49,646 nucleotides of DNA from Streptomyces rochei (lineage in GTDB: Bacteria > Actinomycetota > Actinomycetes > Streptomycetales > Streptomycetaceae), in assembly GCA_002155895.1 (NCBI GenBank), contig MUMD01000159.1:1-49646 (forward strand), in the 5' to 3' direction. A program made the translations under genes and the position numbers. The first letter of the stretch is position 1. Each line of letters opens with the position of its first letter. This document shows, piece by piece, positions 7,370 through 16,349 of this stretch. The notes beneath the pieces were generated by a model. The model searched no databases and was not told the origin of the DNA. It saw nothing but the letters and a program-made list of their open reading frames with translations.

Positions 7370-8836
7370 ATGAACGCCCCGCACCCTGCGAAAGTGGCCG
7401 GAATCGATTCAACGGTTCCGTCCCCCGCACACACTGTCGCGTCCGCCGCCGCGAGCACATCGCCGACCGCGCCGCACAACGCCCCGGGCACCCCCTGCGC
7501 CCCCGGCATGCTGCTCCAGGACCGGCTCGCCGGCTGGGTCTCGGACCTCACCACCCTGCACGAACTGACCGAGCGACTGATCCGTACGGACTCCCTGGCC
7601 GACGGACTCCAGGAACTGCTGCGCGCCGGAGCCGCCCTGGTGGGCGCCCGGCGCGGACTCGTCGCGCTGGAACCGGCCGACGGACTCGGCCCGGAGACCA
7701 CCGTCGGGCTCGGGCTCGCCCGCGCCGACCTCGGCCACATCGAGACGGTGCCCCGCAGCGCCCTGTCCCACGGGCGGATCCTGGACGGGCTGCCGGTCGG
7801 TGAGGAAGGACTCGCCCGGCCCGACCTGTTCGCCGAGGAGAATCTCGACCCCCGCCACCGCGAGGTCGCCGCCCGCCTCGGCTACGCCGCCAGTTACGCG
7901 CTGGCCCTGACCGCCGAGGCCGGGGACGGCGCCGGAGGCACCGAGGCCGTTAGGCGCGCCGAGGGCGCCGGGAGCGCCGACGCCGGCCGCCTGGGCGCGG
8001 CCGTATGGCTCTACGACGAGCCGGCCGAGCCGGACGACCGGCAGCGCCACCTCGCCGGCCTCTACACCCGCAGCGCCGTGCCGCACCTGACCCGGCTCCT
8101 GGAGGTCGAGCGCACCAGGGCCTCCATGGCGACCCTGGCCGAGGAGTTGCTCCCCTCCCGCCTCCCGAGGGTGCCCGGTGTGTGGCTCGCCGCCCGGCAC
8201 CGCACCGGGCCGCGCGGCGGCGGCGACTGGTACGACGCTCTGCCGCTGCCGGACGCCGCCCTCGGACTCGCCGTCGGGTCCGTCACCGGGTCCGGGCCCA
8301 GCGCCGTCGCCGCGATGGGCCGGCTGCGCGCCTCCCTGCGGGCGTACGCCGTGATGGAGGGCGAGGACCCGGTCGCGGTCCTCTCCGACCTGGAGCTGCT
8401 GCTGCGGCTCACCGAGCCCGCCCGTTCGGCCACCGCCCTGTTCGGCTACTGCGAGCCCGCGCTGCGCCGGATCACCCTGGCCGGCGCCGGACACAGCCCG
8501 CCGCTGCTGATCGGGGAACGGCGCACCGAGTACGTCGAGACCTCCGTCTCCGCGCCGCTGGGCATGCTCGCCTGCTGGGAGGCGCCGAGCGTGGAGGTGC
8601 AGGCCGAGCCCGGAGAGACGGTTCTGCTGTACACCGACGGACTGCTGCGCCGCACCGGCGACACGGCCGACCGCGCGTTCGCCCGGCTGCACGCGGCGGC
8701 GGCCGGGGTCCCCCGGGCCGCGCGGCAGGACCCGGACGCCGTGGCCGAACACGTCCTGCGCACCGTGCTGCCGGACGGGAAGGCCGAGGCGGAGTCCGCG
8801 GAGGACGTGGTTCTGCTCGCGGTGCGGTTCGATTGA
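7370..8836 (+). CDS. PP2C-type (RsbU/SpoIIE) protein phosphatase with GAF-like sensor region
   Basis: The 488-residue protein is predicted to dephosphorylate a serine or threonine on an anti-sigma antagonist, the usual partner of GHKL ATPases such as those nearby. Residues about 1-45 are low-complexity. About 55-235 look like a GAF-type sensor region (LTERLIRTDSLADGLQELLRAGAALVGARRGLVALE). The SpoIIE/PP2C domain runs from about 265 to the end, with RTGPRGGGDWYDALPLPD supplying the metal-binding Asp and LLYTDGLLRRTGD the second acidic site. The ATG at 7370 has GGAAAG upstream. The same frame extends upstream to 7253 apart from one TAA, so the start deserves checking. It is followed by an aminopeptidase gene with its own ribosome site. 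Confidence 0.88.
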   Translation: MNAPHPAKVAGIDSTVPSPAHTVASAAASTSPTAPHNAPGTPCAPGMLLQDRLAGWVSDLTTLHELTERLIRTDSLADGLQELLRAGAALVGARRGLVALEPADGLGPETTVGLGLARADLGHIETVPRSALSHGRILDGLPVGEEGLARPDLFAEENLDPRHREVAARLGYAASYALALTAEAGDGAGGTEAVRRAEGAGSADAGRLGAAVWLYDEPAEPDDRQRHLAGLYTRSAVPHLTRLLEVERTRASMATLAEELLPSRLPRVPGVWLAARHRTGPRGGGDWYDALPLPDAALGLAVGSVTGSGPSAVAAMGRLRASLRAYAVMEGEDPVAVLSDLELLLRLTEPARSATALFGYCEPALRRITLAGAGHSPPLLIGERRTEYVETSVSAPLGMLACWEAPSVEVQAEPGETVLLYTDGLLRRTGDTADRAFARLHAAAAGVPRAARQDPDAVAEHVLRTVLPDGKAEAESAEDVVLLAVRFD

Positions 8837-8987
8837 CGGGCACGGTTCGATTAACGGACACCTACGCCGGGTCCGTCACGCATAACGGACGGTAGCGCCT
8901 CCGTGTAACAGGCCCTTCGGCCCTGGGCCCCCTTCCGTACGACCGTACGATGGGGGATGGTCCAGTGCCGTATCTAGGAGGATGACC

Positions 8988-10445
8988 GTGGCGGAGGAGC
9001 TCACCCCGGAGAACCCGGACGAGACCGAGGAGCCGATCAAGCAGCGCAAGAACGGCCTGTACCCGGGCGTGTCCGACGAGCTGGCCGAGAACATGAAGTC
9101 CGGCTGGGCCGACACCGAGCTGCGCGACCTGGAGCCGATCCCCCAGGCCGCCGAGACCGCCGCCCGCCGCGCCGCGCTGTCCGCCCGCTTCCCCGGCGAG
9201 CGCCTGGTGATCCCCGCGGGCAATCTGAAGACCCGCTCCAACGACACGGAGTACGCCTTCCGCGCCTCGGTCGAGTACGCGTACCTCACCGGCAACCAGA
9301 CCGAGGACGGCGTCCTGGTCCTGGAGCCCGAGGGCGACAGCCACCGGGCCACGATCTACCTCCTGCCCCGCTCGGACCGCGAGAACGGCGAGTTCTGGCT
9401 GGACGGCCAGGGCGAGCTGTGGGTCGGCCGCCGCCACTCCCTCACCGAGGCCGAGAAGCTGTACGGCATCCCCGCCTCCGACGTGCGCGAGCTGGCCGGC
9501 GCCCTGCGCGAGGCCACCGGCCCCGTGCGGGTCGTGCGCGGCCACGACGCCGGCATCGAGGCCGCGCTGACCGACAAGGTCACCGCCGAGCGCGACGAGG
9601 AGCTGCGCGTCTTCCTCTCCGAGGCCCGCCTGGTCAAGGACGAGTTCGAGATCGGCGAGCTGCAGAAGGCCGTCGACTCCACCGTGCGCGGCTTCGAGGA
9701 CGTCGTGAAGGTCCTCGACAAGGCGGAGGCGACCAGCGAGCGTTACATCGAGGGCACCTTCTTCCTCCGCGCCCGCGTCGAGGGCAACGACGTCGGCTAC
9801 GGCTCCATCTGCGCCGCCGGCCCGCACGCCTGCACCCTGCACTGGGTGCGCAACGACGGCCCGGTCCGCTCCGGCGACCTGCTGCTGCTCGACGCCGGCG
9901 TGGAGACGCACACGTACTACACGGCCGACGTCACCCGCACGCTGCCGATCAACGGCCGCTACAGCGAGCTGCAGAAGAAGATCTACGACGCCGTGTACGA
10001 CGCCCAGGAGGCGGGCATCGCGGCGGTCAAGCCGGGCGCCAAGTACCGCGACTTCCACGACGCCGCCCAGCGGGTGCTCGCCGAGCGGCTCGTCGAGTGG
10101 GGTCTGGTCGAGGGCCCGGTCGAGCGCGTGCTGGAGCTGGGTCTGCAGCGCCGCTGGACGCTGCACGGCACCGGTCACATGCTCGGCATGGACGTCCACG
10201 ACTGCGCCGCCGCGCGCGTGGAGACCTACGTCGACGGCACGCTGGAGCCCGGCATGGTCCTCACCGTCGAGCCGGGCCTGTACTTCCAGGCCGACGACCT
10301 GACCGTGCCCGAGGAGTACCGGGGCATCGGCGTCCGCATCGAGGACGACATCCTCGTCACCGAGGACGGCAACCGGAACCTGTCCGCCGGGCTGCCGCGC
10401 CGGTCGGACGAGGTCGAGGAGTGGATGGCGGCCCTGAAGGGCTGA
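8988..10445 (+). CDS. pepP: Xaa-Pro aminopeptidase (aminopeptidase P, M24B)
   Basis: This 485-residue cytosolic metallopeptidase removes N-terminal residues preceding proline. An N-terminal domain (about 1-190) contains LVIPAGNLKTRSNDTEYAFR. The creatinase fold then carries the five ligands of the dimetal site: Asp in LLLLDAGVETH, Asp in TADVTRTLP, His in HGTGHMLGMDVHD, Glu in TVEPGLYF and Glu in GVRIEDDILV. Length and order fit the family. GTG at 8988 is chosen because AGGAGG sits six bases upstream; the ATG at 8982 directly abuts that site. A 21-bp-arm terminator follows at 10457-10503. Confidence 0.93.
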   Translation: MAEELTPENPDETEEPIKQRKNGLYPGVSDELAENMKSGWADTELRDLEPIPQAAETAARRAALSARFPGERLVIPAGNLKTRSNDTEYAFRASVEYAYLTGNQTEDGVLVLEPEGDSHRATIYLLPRSDRENGEFWLDGQGELWVGRRHSLTEAEKLYGIPASDVRELAGALREATGPVRVVRGHDAGIEAALTDKVTAERDEELRVFLSEARLVKDEFEIGELQKAVDSTVRGFEDVVKVLDKAEATSERYIEGTFFLRARVEGNDVGYGSICAAGPHACTLHWVRNDGPVRSGDLLLLDAGVETHTYYTADVTRTLPINGRYSELQKKIYDAVYDAQEAGIAAVKPGAKYRDFHDAAQRVLAERLVEWGLVEGPVERVLELGLQRRWTLHGTGHMLGMDVHDCAAARVETYVDGTLEPGMVLTVEPGLYFQADDLTVPEEYRGIGVRIEDDILVTEDGNRNLSAGLPRRSDEVEEWMAALKG

Positions 10446-10456
10446 GGCGAGCCGCA

Positions 10457-10503
10457 CACGACCGACGGCCGGGCACCCCTGAGGTGCCCGGCCGTCGGTC
10501 GTG
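10457..10503. terminator. Bidirectional terminator between convergent genes
   Basis: Perfect 21-bp arms (10457-10477 and 10483-10503) enclose the loop CCTGA. The hairpin sits between the stop of pepP on the plus strand and the stop of the GHKL ATPase on the minus strand, so it can serve both. Confidence 0.9.
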
Positions 10504-10512
10504 CGGACGAGG

Positions 10513-10974
10513 TCACACCGCCACCAGGGGCGCGTCCTCCCGCCACTTGAGGACCTTGTCGAAGCTCACCACGGACCCCGACCGGCCCGGCGTGCTCCCG
10601 ATGTGGACGTGGTCGGCGAGTTCCCGGATGAGGCACAGCCCCCGCCCGCTCTCCGCCTCCTCCGGCGGCGCCGGGGGCAGCACGCCCGCCCCTGCGCCGC
10701 CGGCGGGAAAGCCCGGGCCGGTGTCGGAGACCTCGATGCGGCAGCGTTCGCCGTCCAGATAGGCCGTGACGCGGTACGCCTCGCAGGGGCCGCCCGGCTC
10801 CTCGGCACCGCCGTGCTCCACGGCGTTGGCGCAGGCCTCGCTCAGCGCGACGGACAGGTCGAAGGAGATGTCCGGGTCGACACCCGCGGTCTCCATGGTG
10901 CCGATCAGCAGGCGGCGGGCCAGGGGCACGCTCGCAGCCTCGCGCCGCAGATGGAGTGACCACCAGATGCTCAT
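10513..10974 (-). CDS. Small GHKL ATPase (anti-sigma-kinase-like)
   Basis: The 153-residue protein is a single ATP-binding fold of the RsbW/SpoIIAB class. The N box is ALSEACANAVEHG, the G1 box is EVSDTGPGFP, and the G2 region is SGRGLCLIRELADHVHIG. About 20 residues of Pro/Ala/Gly loop are inserted before G2. Such proteins bind sigma factors or their antagonists and are reversed by PP2C phosphatases; one of those lies 1.7 kb away, but a direct partnership is only a guess. ATG at 10974 follows GGGAGG. It is unlike the plus-strand ATPase near 3 kb except in the core motifs. Confidence 0.88.
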   Translation of the reverse strand: MSIWWSLHLRREAASVPLARRLLIGTMETAGVDPDISFDLSVALSEACANAVEHGGAEEPGGPCEAYRVTAYLDGERCRIEVSDTGPGFPAGGAGAGVLPPAPPEEAESGRGLCLIRELADHVHIGSTPGRSGSVVSFDKVLKWREDAPLVAV

Positions 10975-11165
10975 GCTCCAGCCTCCCGGCCGCGGCTCGA
11001 CATACCGTTACGTATTGCCCCGGGTACCCGACCGTAAGCGCGGTGTACACGCCGGACCGCCCGTACGGCGGATGCGTCACCCCCGCCGATCGGTGTATGT
11101 GGGGCGACATCGCACCCAAGAGTGATCTTCCCGGTCGCTTCAGGTCGCTTCCGGCCCCTTCAGGT

Positions 11166-11194
11166 CGTACGGCATCTTGTGGACCTGCCGTACG
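11166..11194. repeat. Inverted repeat upstream of the membrane-protein gene
   Basis: CGTACGGCA (11166-11174) and TGCCGTACG (11186-11194) form a 9-bp dyad with an 11-base spacer, 35 bp before the start of the next gene. It could be an operator or a 5'-leader hairpin. The preceding bases also repeat TCGCTTC. Confidence 0.35.
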
Positions 11195-11228
11195 GAGCGG
11201 GGGGCACCAGTGCGATGATGAGGCCGCC

Positions 11229-12068
11229 ATGACTGCCCCCCACCCGCCAACGGCGCGCTCCGGAAACGATCTCCGGTTCCTGCGGGCCGCGGTGTTCGCC
11301 GCGGTCTGCGTCGTGCTGGCCGCGGCGGGGCACACCCTGGCCTCCTGCGCCGGCGTGCCGCTGTGGTCGCTGGCCGCGGGATTCCTCGGGGTGGTCGTGG
11401 TCGCCGTACCCCTCGCCGGACGCGAACGCTCGCTGCCCGGCATCGCCGTACTGCTCGCCGTCGGCCAGACCGCCCTGCACAGCCTCTTCGGGCTGGGCCA
11501 GCACGGCACCGCCGCGACGACGACGACGGCCGGCACGGCCGCGGGCGGTACCGGTGCGCTGTCCGACGCCTCCCTCGTCCAGCAGGCCGCACGGCTGGTC
11601 TGCGGGACCACCGCGGCGGCCATCAGCCCGGCCGAGGCCCAGCGCATCCTCACCGACGCCCGGGTCGCCCCGGTCGCCGACGCGCACGCGGGCGGCGCGC
11701 ACCCCGCCGACGCCCTGTCCGGCTCGTCGGCCTCCCTGCTGCCGTCCCTGCCGATGCTGCTGGGTCACCTCCTCGCCGCCCTGGCCGCCGGATGGCTGCT
11801 GCGCCGCGGCGACCTGGCGCTGGCGCGACTGGTCGAACTGTCGGCGCAGTCCGCCCACTCCATGGCCGAGGCGGCGTTCGTCCGCGCCCTGCGCGCGGCG
11901 CTCCGTCTGGTGCGCGCCCTGCACACCGGACTCGCCGCGGCCCCGGTGACGGGCCCGCGCCCGGCGCGCTCCGCCCGGTCCGAGCCGCCGCGACCGCGCA
12001 CCGCCGCGCTCCAGCACACGGTGATCAGGCGCGGCCCGCCGAGCGGCGCGTTCGCCCTCGCCGCCTGA
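11229..12068 (+). CDS. Hypothetical integral membrane protein
   Basis: I do not recognise this 279-residue protein as a characterised family. Three hydrophobic segments occur early (about 16-36, 44-63 and 67-87: AAVFAAVCVVLAAAGHTLA, LAAGFLGVVVVAVPLAG, LPGIAVLLAVGQTALHSL) and another at about 175-195 (PMLLGHLLAALAAGWLLRRGD). A Thr/Ala-rich loop lies between. The tail is basic and Pro/Arg-rich and probably cytoplasmic. Because a periplasmic copper cluster begins 214 bp downstream on the same strand, a link to metal handling is possible but not shown by the sequence. ATG at 11229 follows GATGAGG. Confidence 0.65.
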   Translation: MTAPHPPTARSGNDLRFLRAAVFAAVCVVLAAAGHTLASCAGVPLWSLAAGFLGVVVVAVPLAGRERSLPGIAVLLAVGQTALHSLFGLGQHGTAATTTTAGTAAGGTGALSDASLVQQAARLVCGTTAAAISPAEAQRILTDARVAPVADAHAGGAHPADALSGSSASLLPSLPMLLGHLLAALAAGWLLRRGDLALARLVELSAQSAHSMAEAAFVRALRAALRLVRALHTGLAAAPVTGPRPARSARSEPPRPRTAALQHTVIRRGPPSGAFALAA

Positions 12069-12282
12069 CACGACGCGACCACCGCCACCGCTCGCCGCCG
12101 CGGGCCGCCGCCCGGAGGGGTCTTCACCTCGCGGGCCGCGCCCCCACGGGTCTCCGCCCGTCGGCCGGAGCACGGAGGGGCCGCCGTCGTGCGGCACACA
12201 CGCGCGTGCGCGCGTCCTCCCGTGGTCCGACATCCGTCACCGCCTCCGTAGCGGTGGCCCATTCGAAGCGGAGTACCCGTCC

Positions 12283-13038
12283 ATGAAGGCTTCCCGTATC
12301 GCCGCCGCCGGCGCCGTCTCCGGCATCGCCGTCCTCGCCCTGTCCGCCCCCGCGTTCGCGCACGTCAGCGTGCAGCCGGAGGGCACGGCCGCCAAGGGCG
12401 GCTACGCGACCGTCGGCTTCAAGGTCCCCAACGAGCGCGACAACGCCTCCACCACCAAGCTGGAGATCAACTTCCCCGCCGACCACCCGCTGGCGTCCGT
12501 GATGCCGCAGCCGGTGCCCGGCTGGAAGGCCGAGGTCACCAAGTCCAAGCTCGACAAGCCCCTGGAGTCGCACGGCAAGCAGCTCACCGAGGTCGTCACC
12601 AAGGTGACCTGGACGGCCGAGGGCAAGGGCATCGAGCCCGGCTACTTCCAGAAGTTCCCCGTCTCCCTCGGCGCGCTGCCCGAGAACACCGACCAGCTGG
12701 TGTTCAAGGCGATCCAGACGTACTCCAACAAGGAGGTCGTGCGCTGGATCGAGGTGCCGCAGGAGGGCCAGGAGGAGCCCGAGACCCCGGCTCCCGTCCT
12801 CGAACTGACCGCCGCCGAGGACGACGCCCACGGCGCGTCGGACGCCAAGGCCGGCGACGACACCGAGGCGGCCGCGCAGAACACGGCCGCCGACTCCGCC
12901 GCGTCCGGCTCCGGCTCGGGCGACAGCAGTGACACCACCGCCCGCGTCCTGGGCATCGTCGGCATCGTCGTCGGCGCCGCGGGCGTCGCCTACGGCGTGC
13001 TGGCGGGCCGTCGGCGCGACAGCGGTGCCGCGGCGTAA
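12283..13038 (+). CDS. YcnI-family copper-binding exported protein
   Basis: This 251-residue exported protein is of the YcnI (DUF1775) family, whose studied members bind copper through the exposed N-terminal histidine. A signal peptide ends in SAPAFA, leaving mature HVSVQPEGTAAKGG, the family signature. The YcnI domain covers about 28-170 and includes VPNERDNASTTKLEINFP and VPGWKAEV. An Ala/Asp/Ser linker leads to a C-terminal transmembrane helix (VLGIVGIVVGAAGVAYGVLAG) and a short basic tail, so the protein is membrane-tethered facing outward. It is the first gene of a copper-handling run: YcnI, Sco, PCuAC, CopCD and DyP. Confidence 0.9.
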   Translation: MKASRIAAAGAVSGIAVLALSAPAFAHVSVQPEGTAAKGGYATVGFKVPNERDNASTTKLEINFPADHPLASVMPQPVPGWKAEVTKSKLDKPLESHGKQLTEVVTKVTWTAEGKGIEPGYFQKFPVSLGALPENTDQLVFKAIQTYSNKEVVRWIEVPQEGQEEPETPAPVLELTAAEDDAHGASDAKAGDDTEAAAQNTAADSAASGSGSGDSSDTTARVLGIVGIVVGAAGVAYGVLAGRRRDSGAAA

Positions 13039-13164
13039 CCACGCCCGCACCGGTGTGCCGACGTGACCGCGCCGGCACATCCTCTCGTCCGGTGCGCGCC
13101 GGGCACCCGTCACCGCGACGGGCCCGGCGCGCATCCGAGCACCTCACATCTGGGACATTTTCCT

Positions 13165-13815
13165 ATGCGCAAGAAGAAGTTCGCCGCGGCCGCCCTGCTC
13201 GCCGCCACCGCCCTGACCCTGTCCGCGTGCGGCAGCGGCGCCGAGAGCGACAAGCCGGTCACCATGGTGTCCGAGGACAGCAGCCGGCAGGCCGCCACCG
13301 TCCTCGACAAGCCGTTCGAGAAGCCCGACCTGGTCCTCACCGACACCCAGGGCAAGGAGTACGACCTCCGCGAACGGACCGCCGGCAGCCCCACCCTGAT
13401 CTACTTCGGTTACACCCACTGCCCCGACGTCTGCCCGCTGACCATGAACAACATCGCGGTCGCCAAGAAGCAGCTGCCCCAGGCCGAGCAGGACAAGCTC
13501 CGCGTCGTGTTCGTCACCACCGACCCGGAGCGGGACACCCCGGCCGCACTCGGCAAGTGGCTCAAGGGAATCGACCCGCAGATCGTCGGCCTCACCGGCG
13601 ACTTCGACACCGTCCAGGCCGGCGCCCGCACCCTCGGCATCTCCATCGACCCGCCGACCAAGGACAAGGACGGCAAGATCGTCTCGACGCACGGCACCCA
13701 GGTCGTCGCCTTCTCCCCGAAGTCCGACGCGGGCTACGTGCTCTACGGCGAGGACGCCACCGTCGAGGACTACACCAAGGACCTCCCCAAGCTCATCAAG
13801 GGGGAGAACCCGTGA
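13165..13815 (+). CDS. sco: Sco1/SenC-family copper chaperone lipoprotein
   Basis: The 216-residue lipoprotein delivers copper to extracytoplasmic cuproenzymes, classically the CuA site of cytochrome c oxidase. A lipobox (ALTLSAC) ends the signal peptide. The thioredoxin fold carries the Cu-binding CxxxC as YFGYTHCPDVCPLT and the distal histidine in STHGTQVVAF. Other family features are FVTTDPERDTP and LTGDFDTVQAGARTLGI. In Streptomyces the orthologous protein is also needed for loading the radical copper oxidase GlxA (literature knowledge, not visible here). The TGA stop overlaps the GTG start of the next gene by two bases, so translation is probably coupled. Confidence 0.93.
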   Translation: MRKKKFAAAALLAATALTLSACGSGAESDKPVTMVSEDSSRQAATVLDKPFEKPDLVLTDTQGKEYDLRERTAGSPTLIYFGYTHCPDVCPLTMNNIAVAKKQLPQAEQDKLRVVFVTTDPERDTPAALGKWLKGIDPQIVGLTGDFDTVQAGARTLGISIDPPTKDKDGKIVSTHGTQVVAFSPKSDAGYVLYGEDATVEDYTKDLPKLIKGENP

Positions 13816-14369
13816 GGCGCGTCAGGGCCGCGAGGGGACGAGGGGGCCGCCCCGGCCTCGCCGCCGCCACGGTGATCGGCGCGCTGGTCCTGGCGGGCTG
13901 CGGCGGTTCCGACTCGGGTTCGTCGGGCGCCGAACTCTCCGTCGACGCCGCCTACATACCGCAGCCGGTCTCGGACTCGATGGCGGCGGGCTTCCTCACC
14001 ATCACCAACGACGGTGACACCGAGGACCAACTGACCTCCGTGACGAGCGAAGCCGGTGACGTCACCGTGCACGAGACCGTCGACGGGACGATGAAGGAGG
14101 TCGACCGCCTCCCCGTCCCCGCCCACGGCGAACTCGTGCTCGAGAGCGGCGGCAACCACCTGATGTTCGAGAAGCTGACGCAGCGGCTCGAAGAGGGTGA
14201 GACGGTCTCCGTCGAACTGCACTTCGCCCACTCCGACCCCGTCACGGTCGAGGTCCCCGTGAAGGCGGCCACGTACCGGCCCACCAGCGAACACTCCGAA
14301 CACACCGAGGGCTCAGAGCAGTCCGAGGGCTCCGAGCACTCCGCACCATCCGAACACGCCGGACACTGA
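13812..14369 (+). CDS. PCuAC-type extracytoplasmic copper chaperone lipoprotein
   Basis: The 185-residue lipoprotein belongs to the PCuAC (DUF461) family, which holds Cu(I) and passes it to Sco or CuA. A lipobox (LVLAGC) ends the signal. The Cu-binding H-M-HxM motif is complete: VHETVDGTMKEVDRLPV, then GGNHLMFEKL. The last 25 residues are unusually rich in His, Ser and Glu (repeated EHSEH/GSEQSEGSEHS) and may add weak metal binding. The GTG start overlaps the Sco stop (GTGA) and follows GGGGGAG. CopCD begins 13 bp downstream. Confidence 0.92.
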   Translation: MRRVRAARGRGGRPGLAAATVIGALVLAGCGGSDSGSSGAELSVDAAYIPQPVSDSMAAGFLTITNDGDTEDQLTSVTSEAGDVTVHETVDGTMKEVDRLPVPAHGELVLESGGNHLMFEKLTQRLEEGETVSVELHFAHSDPVTVEVPVKAATYRPTSEHSEHTEGSEQSEGSEHSAPSEHAGH

Positions 14370-14382
14370 GGGAGGGACCACC

Positions 14383-16341
14383 TTGACGCAGACCATCGCC
14401 CCGCGCGTCCGGACCGTGGTGCTGCTGCTCCTGGCCGCGGCCTGCGCGCTGCTCGCCGCCGCCGGGCCGGCCTCCGCGCACGCCGCGCTCACCGGCAGCG
14501 ATCCCCAGCAGGGGACGGTGGTCGACACGGCTCCGGACCAGGTGTCGCTGACGTTCTCCGAGTCGGTCTCCCTGGACGACGACTCACTGCGCGTCCTGGA
14601 CCCCAAGGGCAAGCGCGTCGACGAGGGCAGGCCCTCCGGCACGGGTGGCACCACGTACTCCGTGAGGCTGCACTCCGGGCTCCCCGACGGCACGTACACG
14701 GTGACCTACCAGGTCGTCTCCGCGGACAGCCATCCCGTCGCCGGGGCCTACACCTTCTCCATCGGCGCCCCGTCCGACACCTCCGTCTCCGTCTACGGCA
14801 CGGACCCGGGCGGTGGGGCCGTCGGCTGGCTGTACGGGCTCGGCCGGTACGTGTCGTACGCCGGTTTCGTGGTGCTGGTGGGCGGTGCCGCCTTCGTCCT
14901 CGCCTGCTGGCCGCGCGCCTCGGGAGTACGGGCCGTGCAACGGCTCGTCGTCTCCGGATGGCTGGCGCTCACCTCCGCCACCCTGCTGCTGCTCCTGCTG
15001 CGCGGCTCCTACACCGGCTCCGGGACGTTCGGTGACGTCTTCGATCTGGGCCTGCTCGGCGAGGTGCTGCAGACCAAGTCCGGCGCGGCGCTGGTCTCCA
15101 GGCTGCTGCTGCTCGCGGCGGCCGCCCTGTTCGTCGCGGTGCTCTTCGGGGCCTACGACAAGCGGGAGGACGAGGAGAAGCGGGACCTCACCTTCGGGCT
15201 CGCGGTCGGCGGGACCGTGGTGGCGGCGGGCCTCGCGGCGACGTGGGCCATGTCCGAGCACGCCTCCGTCGGCCTCCAGGCGGGCATCGCCATGCCGGTC
15301 GACGTCGTCCACCTGCTCGCGGTCGCCGCCTGGCTCGGCGGCCTCGTCTCCCTGCTGGTCGCCCTGTACCGGGCGTCCGCCGAGACACCGGTCCCGGCCG
15401 TCGCCGTACGCCGGTTCTCCCGGGTGGCCTTCGGCAGTGTGGTGGCGCTGGTCGCGACCGGCACCTACCAGTCCTGGCGCCAGCTCGGCTCCTGGAGCGC
15501 CTTCACCGACACCCGGTACGGGCAGTGGCTCCTCGCCAAGATCGGGCTGGTGGTCGTACTGGTCGGCATCGCGTACCTCTCGCGGCGCTGGACGGCGCGG
15601 CTGGCGGAGGCCGGGCCGGCGGTGGTCCGTCAGCGGGAGGGGGCCCGGAAGGACGAGCGGGGGCAGCCGGCGCGGAAGGCCGCCGTCGGGGGGACCTCCG
15701 GCACGGGGAAGGCATCCGCGGCGACCGTCGGGGCGGCCGGGACGGCCGAGGCGGGTGACTCCCGGCGTGCCGCCCAGCTCGCCCGGCAGCGTGCCGCCAT
15801 GGACGCGGCCCGGCAGAAGAAGGAACGCGACGCCGACCCCCAGCGCTCCGGACTGCGGCGCTCCGTGCTCGCCGAGGCCGGGGTCGCCGTCGTCCTGCTC
15901 GCCGTGACCACCGTACTGACCCAGACCGAACCGGGCCGGACGGAGCAGGAGGCCAAGGCCGCCGGCGCCTCCTCCACCGCCCCCGCCGCCCCTTCCACCG
16001 GTGCGGTGACCCTTGACATGCCCTTCGACACCGGCGGCCGGAACGGCAAGGGCGTCGTACGCGTGGAACTCGACCCCGCCCGCGTCGGTGCCAACGCCCT
16101 GCACCTCTACGTGGAGCGTCCCGACGGCAGCGCCTTCGACGTCCCCGAGGTGAAGGTCGCCTTCACCCAGCAGGCCAAGGACATCGGGCCGCTGCCCGTC
16201 GTCCCCGACCACATCACCACCGGACACTGGTCGGCGAGCGGAGTACAGATCCCGATCGCCGGTGACTGGGAGGTCACCGTGACCGTACGGACCTCCGACA
16301 TCGACCAGGTGACCGTCTCCAAGAACGCGCAGATCGGCTGA
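14383..16341 (+). CDS. CopC-CopD fusion copper transport protein
   Basis: This 652-residue membrane protein joins an exported CopC domain to a CopD membrane domain. After a signal peptide ending PASA, mature HAALTGSDPQQGTVV gives the CopC copper-binding N-terminal His, and DSHPVAGAYTFSIG ends the CopC fold near residue 128. CopD follows with about eight helices (VGWLYGLGRYVSYAGFVVLV onward to about 405). A long Ala/Gly/Arg/Lys cytoplasmic linker (about 420-490), one more helix and an outer YtkA-like domain (about 545-652) complete it. The start is a TTG at 14383, with GGAGGG upstream. It lies within the copper cluster and presumably moves copper inward or buffers it. Confidence 0.9.
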   Translation: MTQTIAPRVRTVVLLLLAAACALLAAAGPASAHAALTGSDPQQGTVVDTAPDQVSLTFSESVSLDDDSLRVLDPKGKRVDEGRPSGTGGTTYSVRLHSGLPDGTYTVTYQVVSADSHPVAGAYTFSIGAPSDTSVSVYGTDPGGGAVGWLYGLGRYVSYAGFVVLVGGAAFVLACWPRASGVRAVQRLVVSGWLALTSATLLLLLLRGSYTGSGTFGDVFDLGLLGEVLQTKSGAALVSRLLLLAAAALFVAVLFGAYDKREDEEKRDLTFGLAVGGTVVAAGLAATWAMSEHASVGLQAGIAMPVDVVHLLAVAAWLGGLVSLLVALYRASAETPVPAVAVRRFSRVAFGSVVALVATGTYQSWRQLGSWSAFTDTRYGQWLLAKIGLVVVLVGIAYLSRRWTARLAEAGPAVVRQREGARKDERGQPARKAAVGGTSGTGKASAATVGAAGTAEAGDSRRAAQLARQRAAMDAARQKKERDADPQRSGLRRSVLAEAGVAVVLLAVTTVLTQTEPGRTEQEAKAAGASSTAPAAPSTGAVTLDMPFDTGGRNGKGVVRVELDPARVGANALHLYVERPDGSAFDVPEVKVAFTQQAKDIGPLPVVPDHITTGHWSASGVQIPIAGDWEVTVTVRTSDIDQVTVSKNAQIG

Positions 16342-16349
16342 ACCGCACC

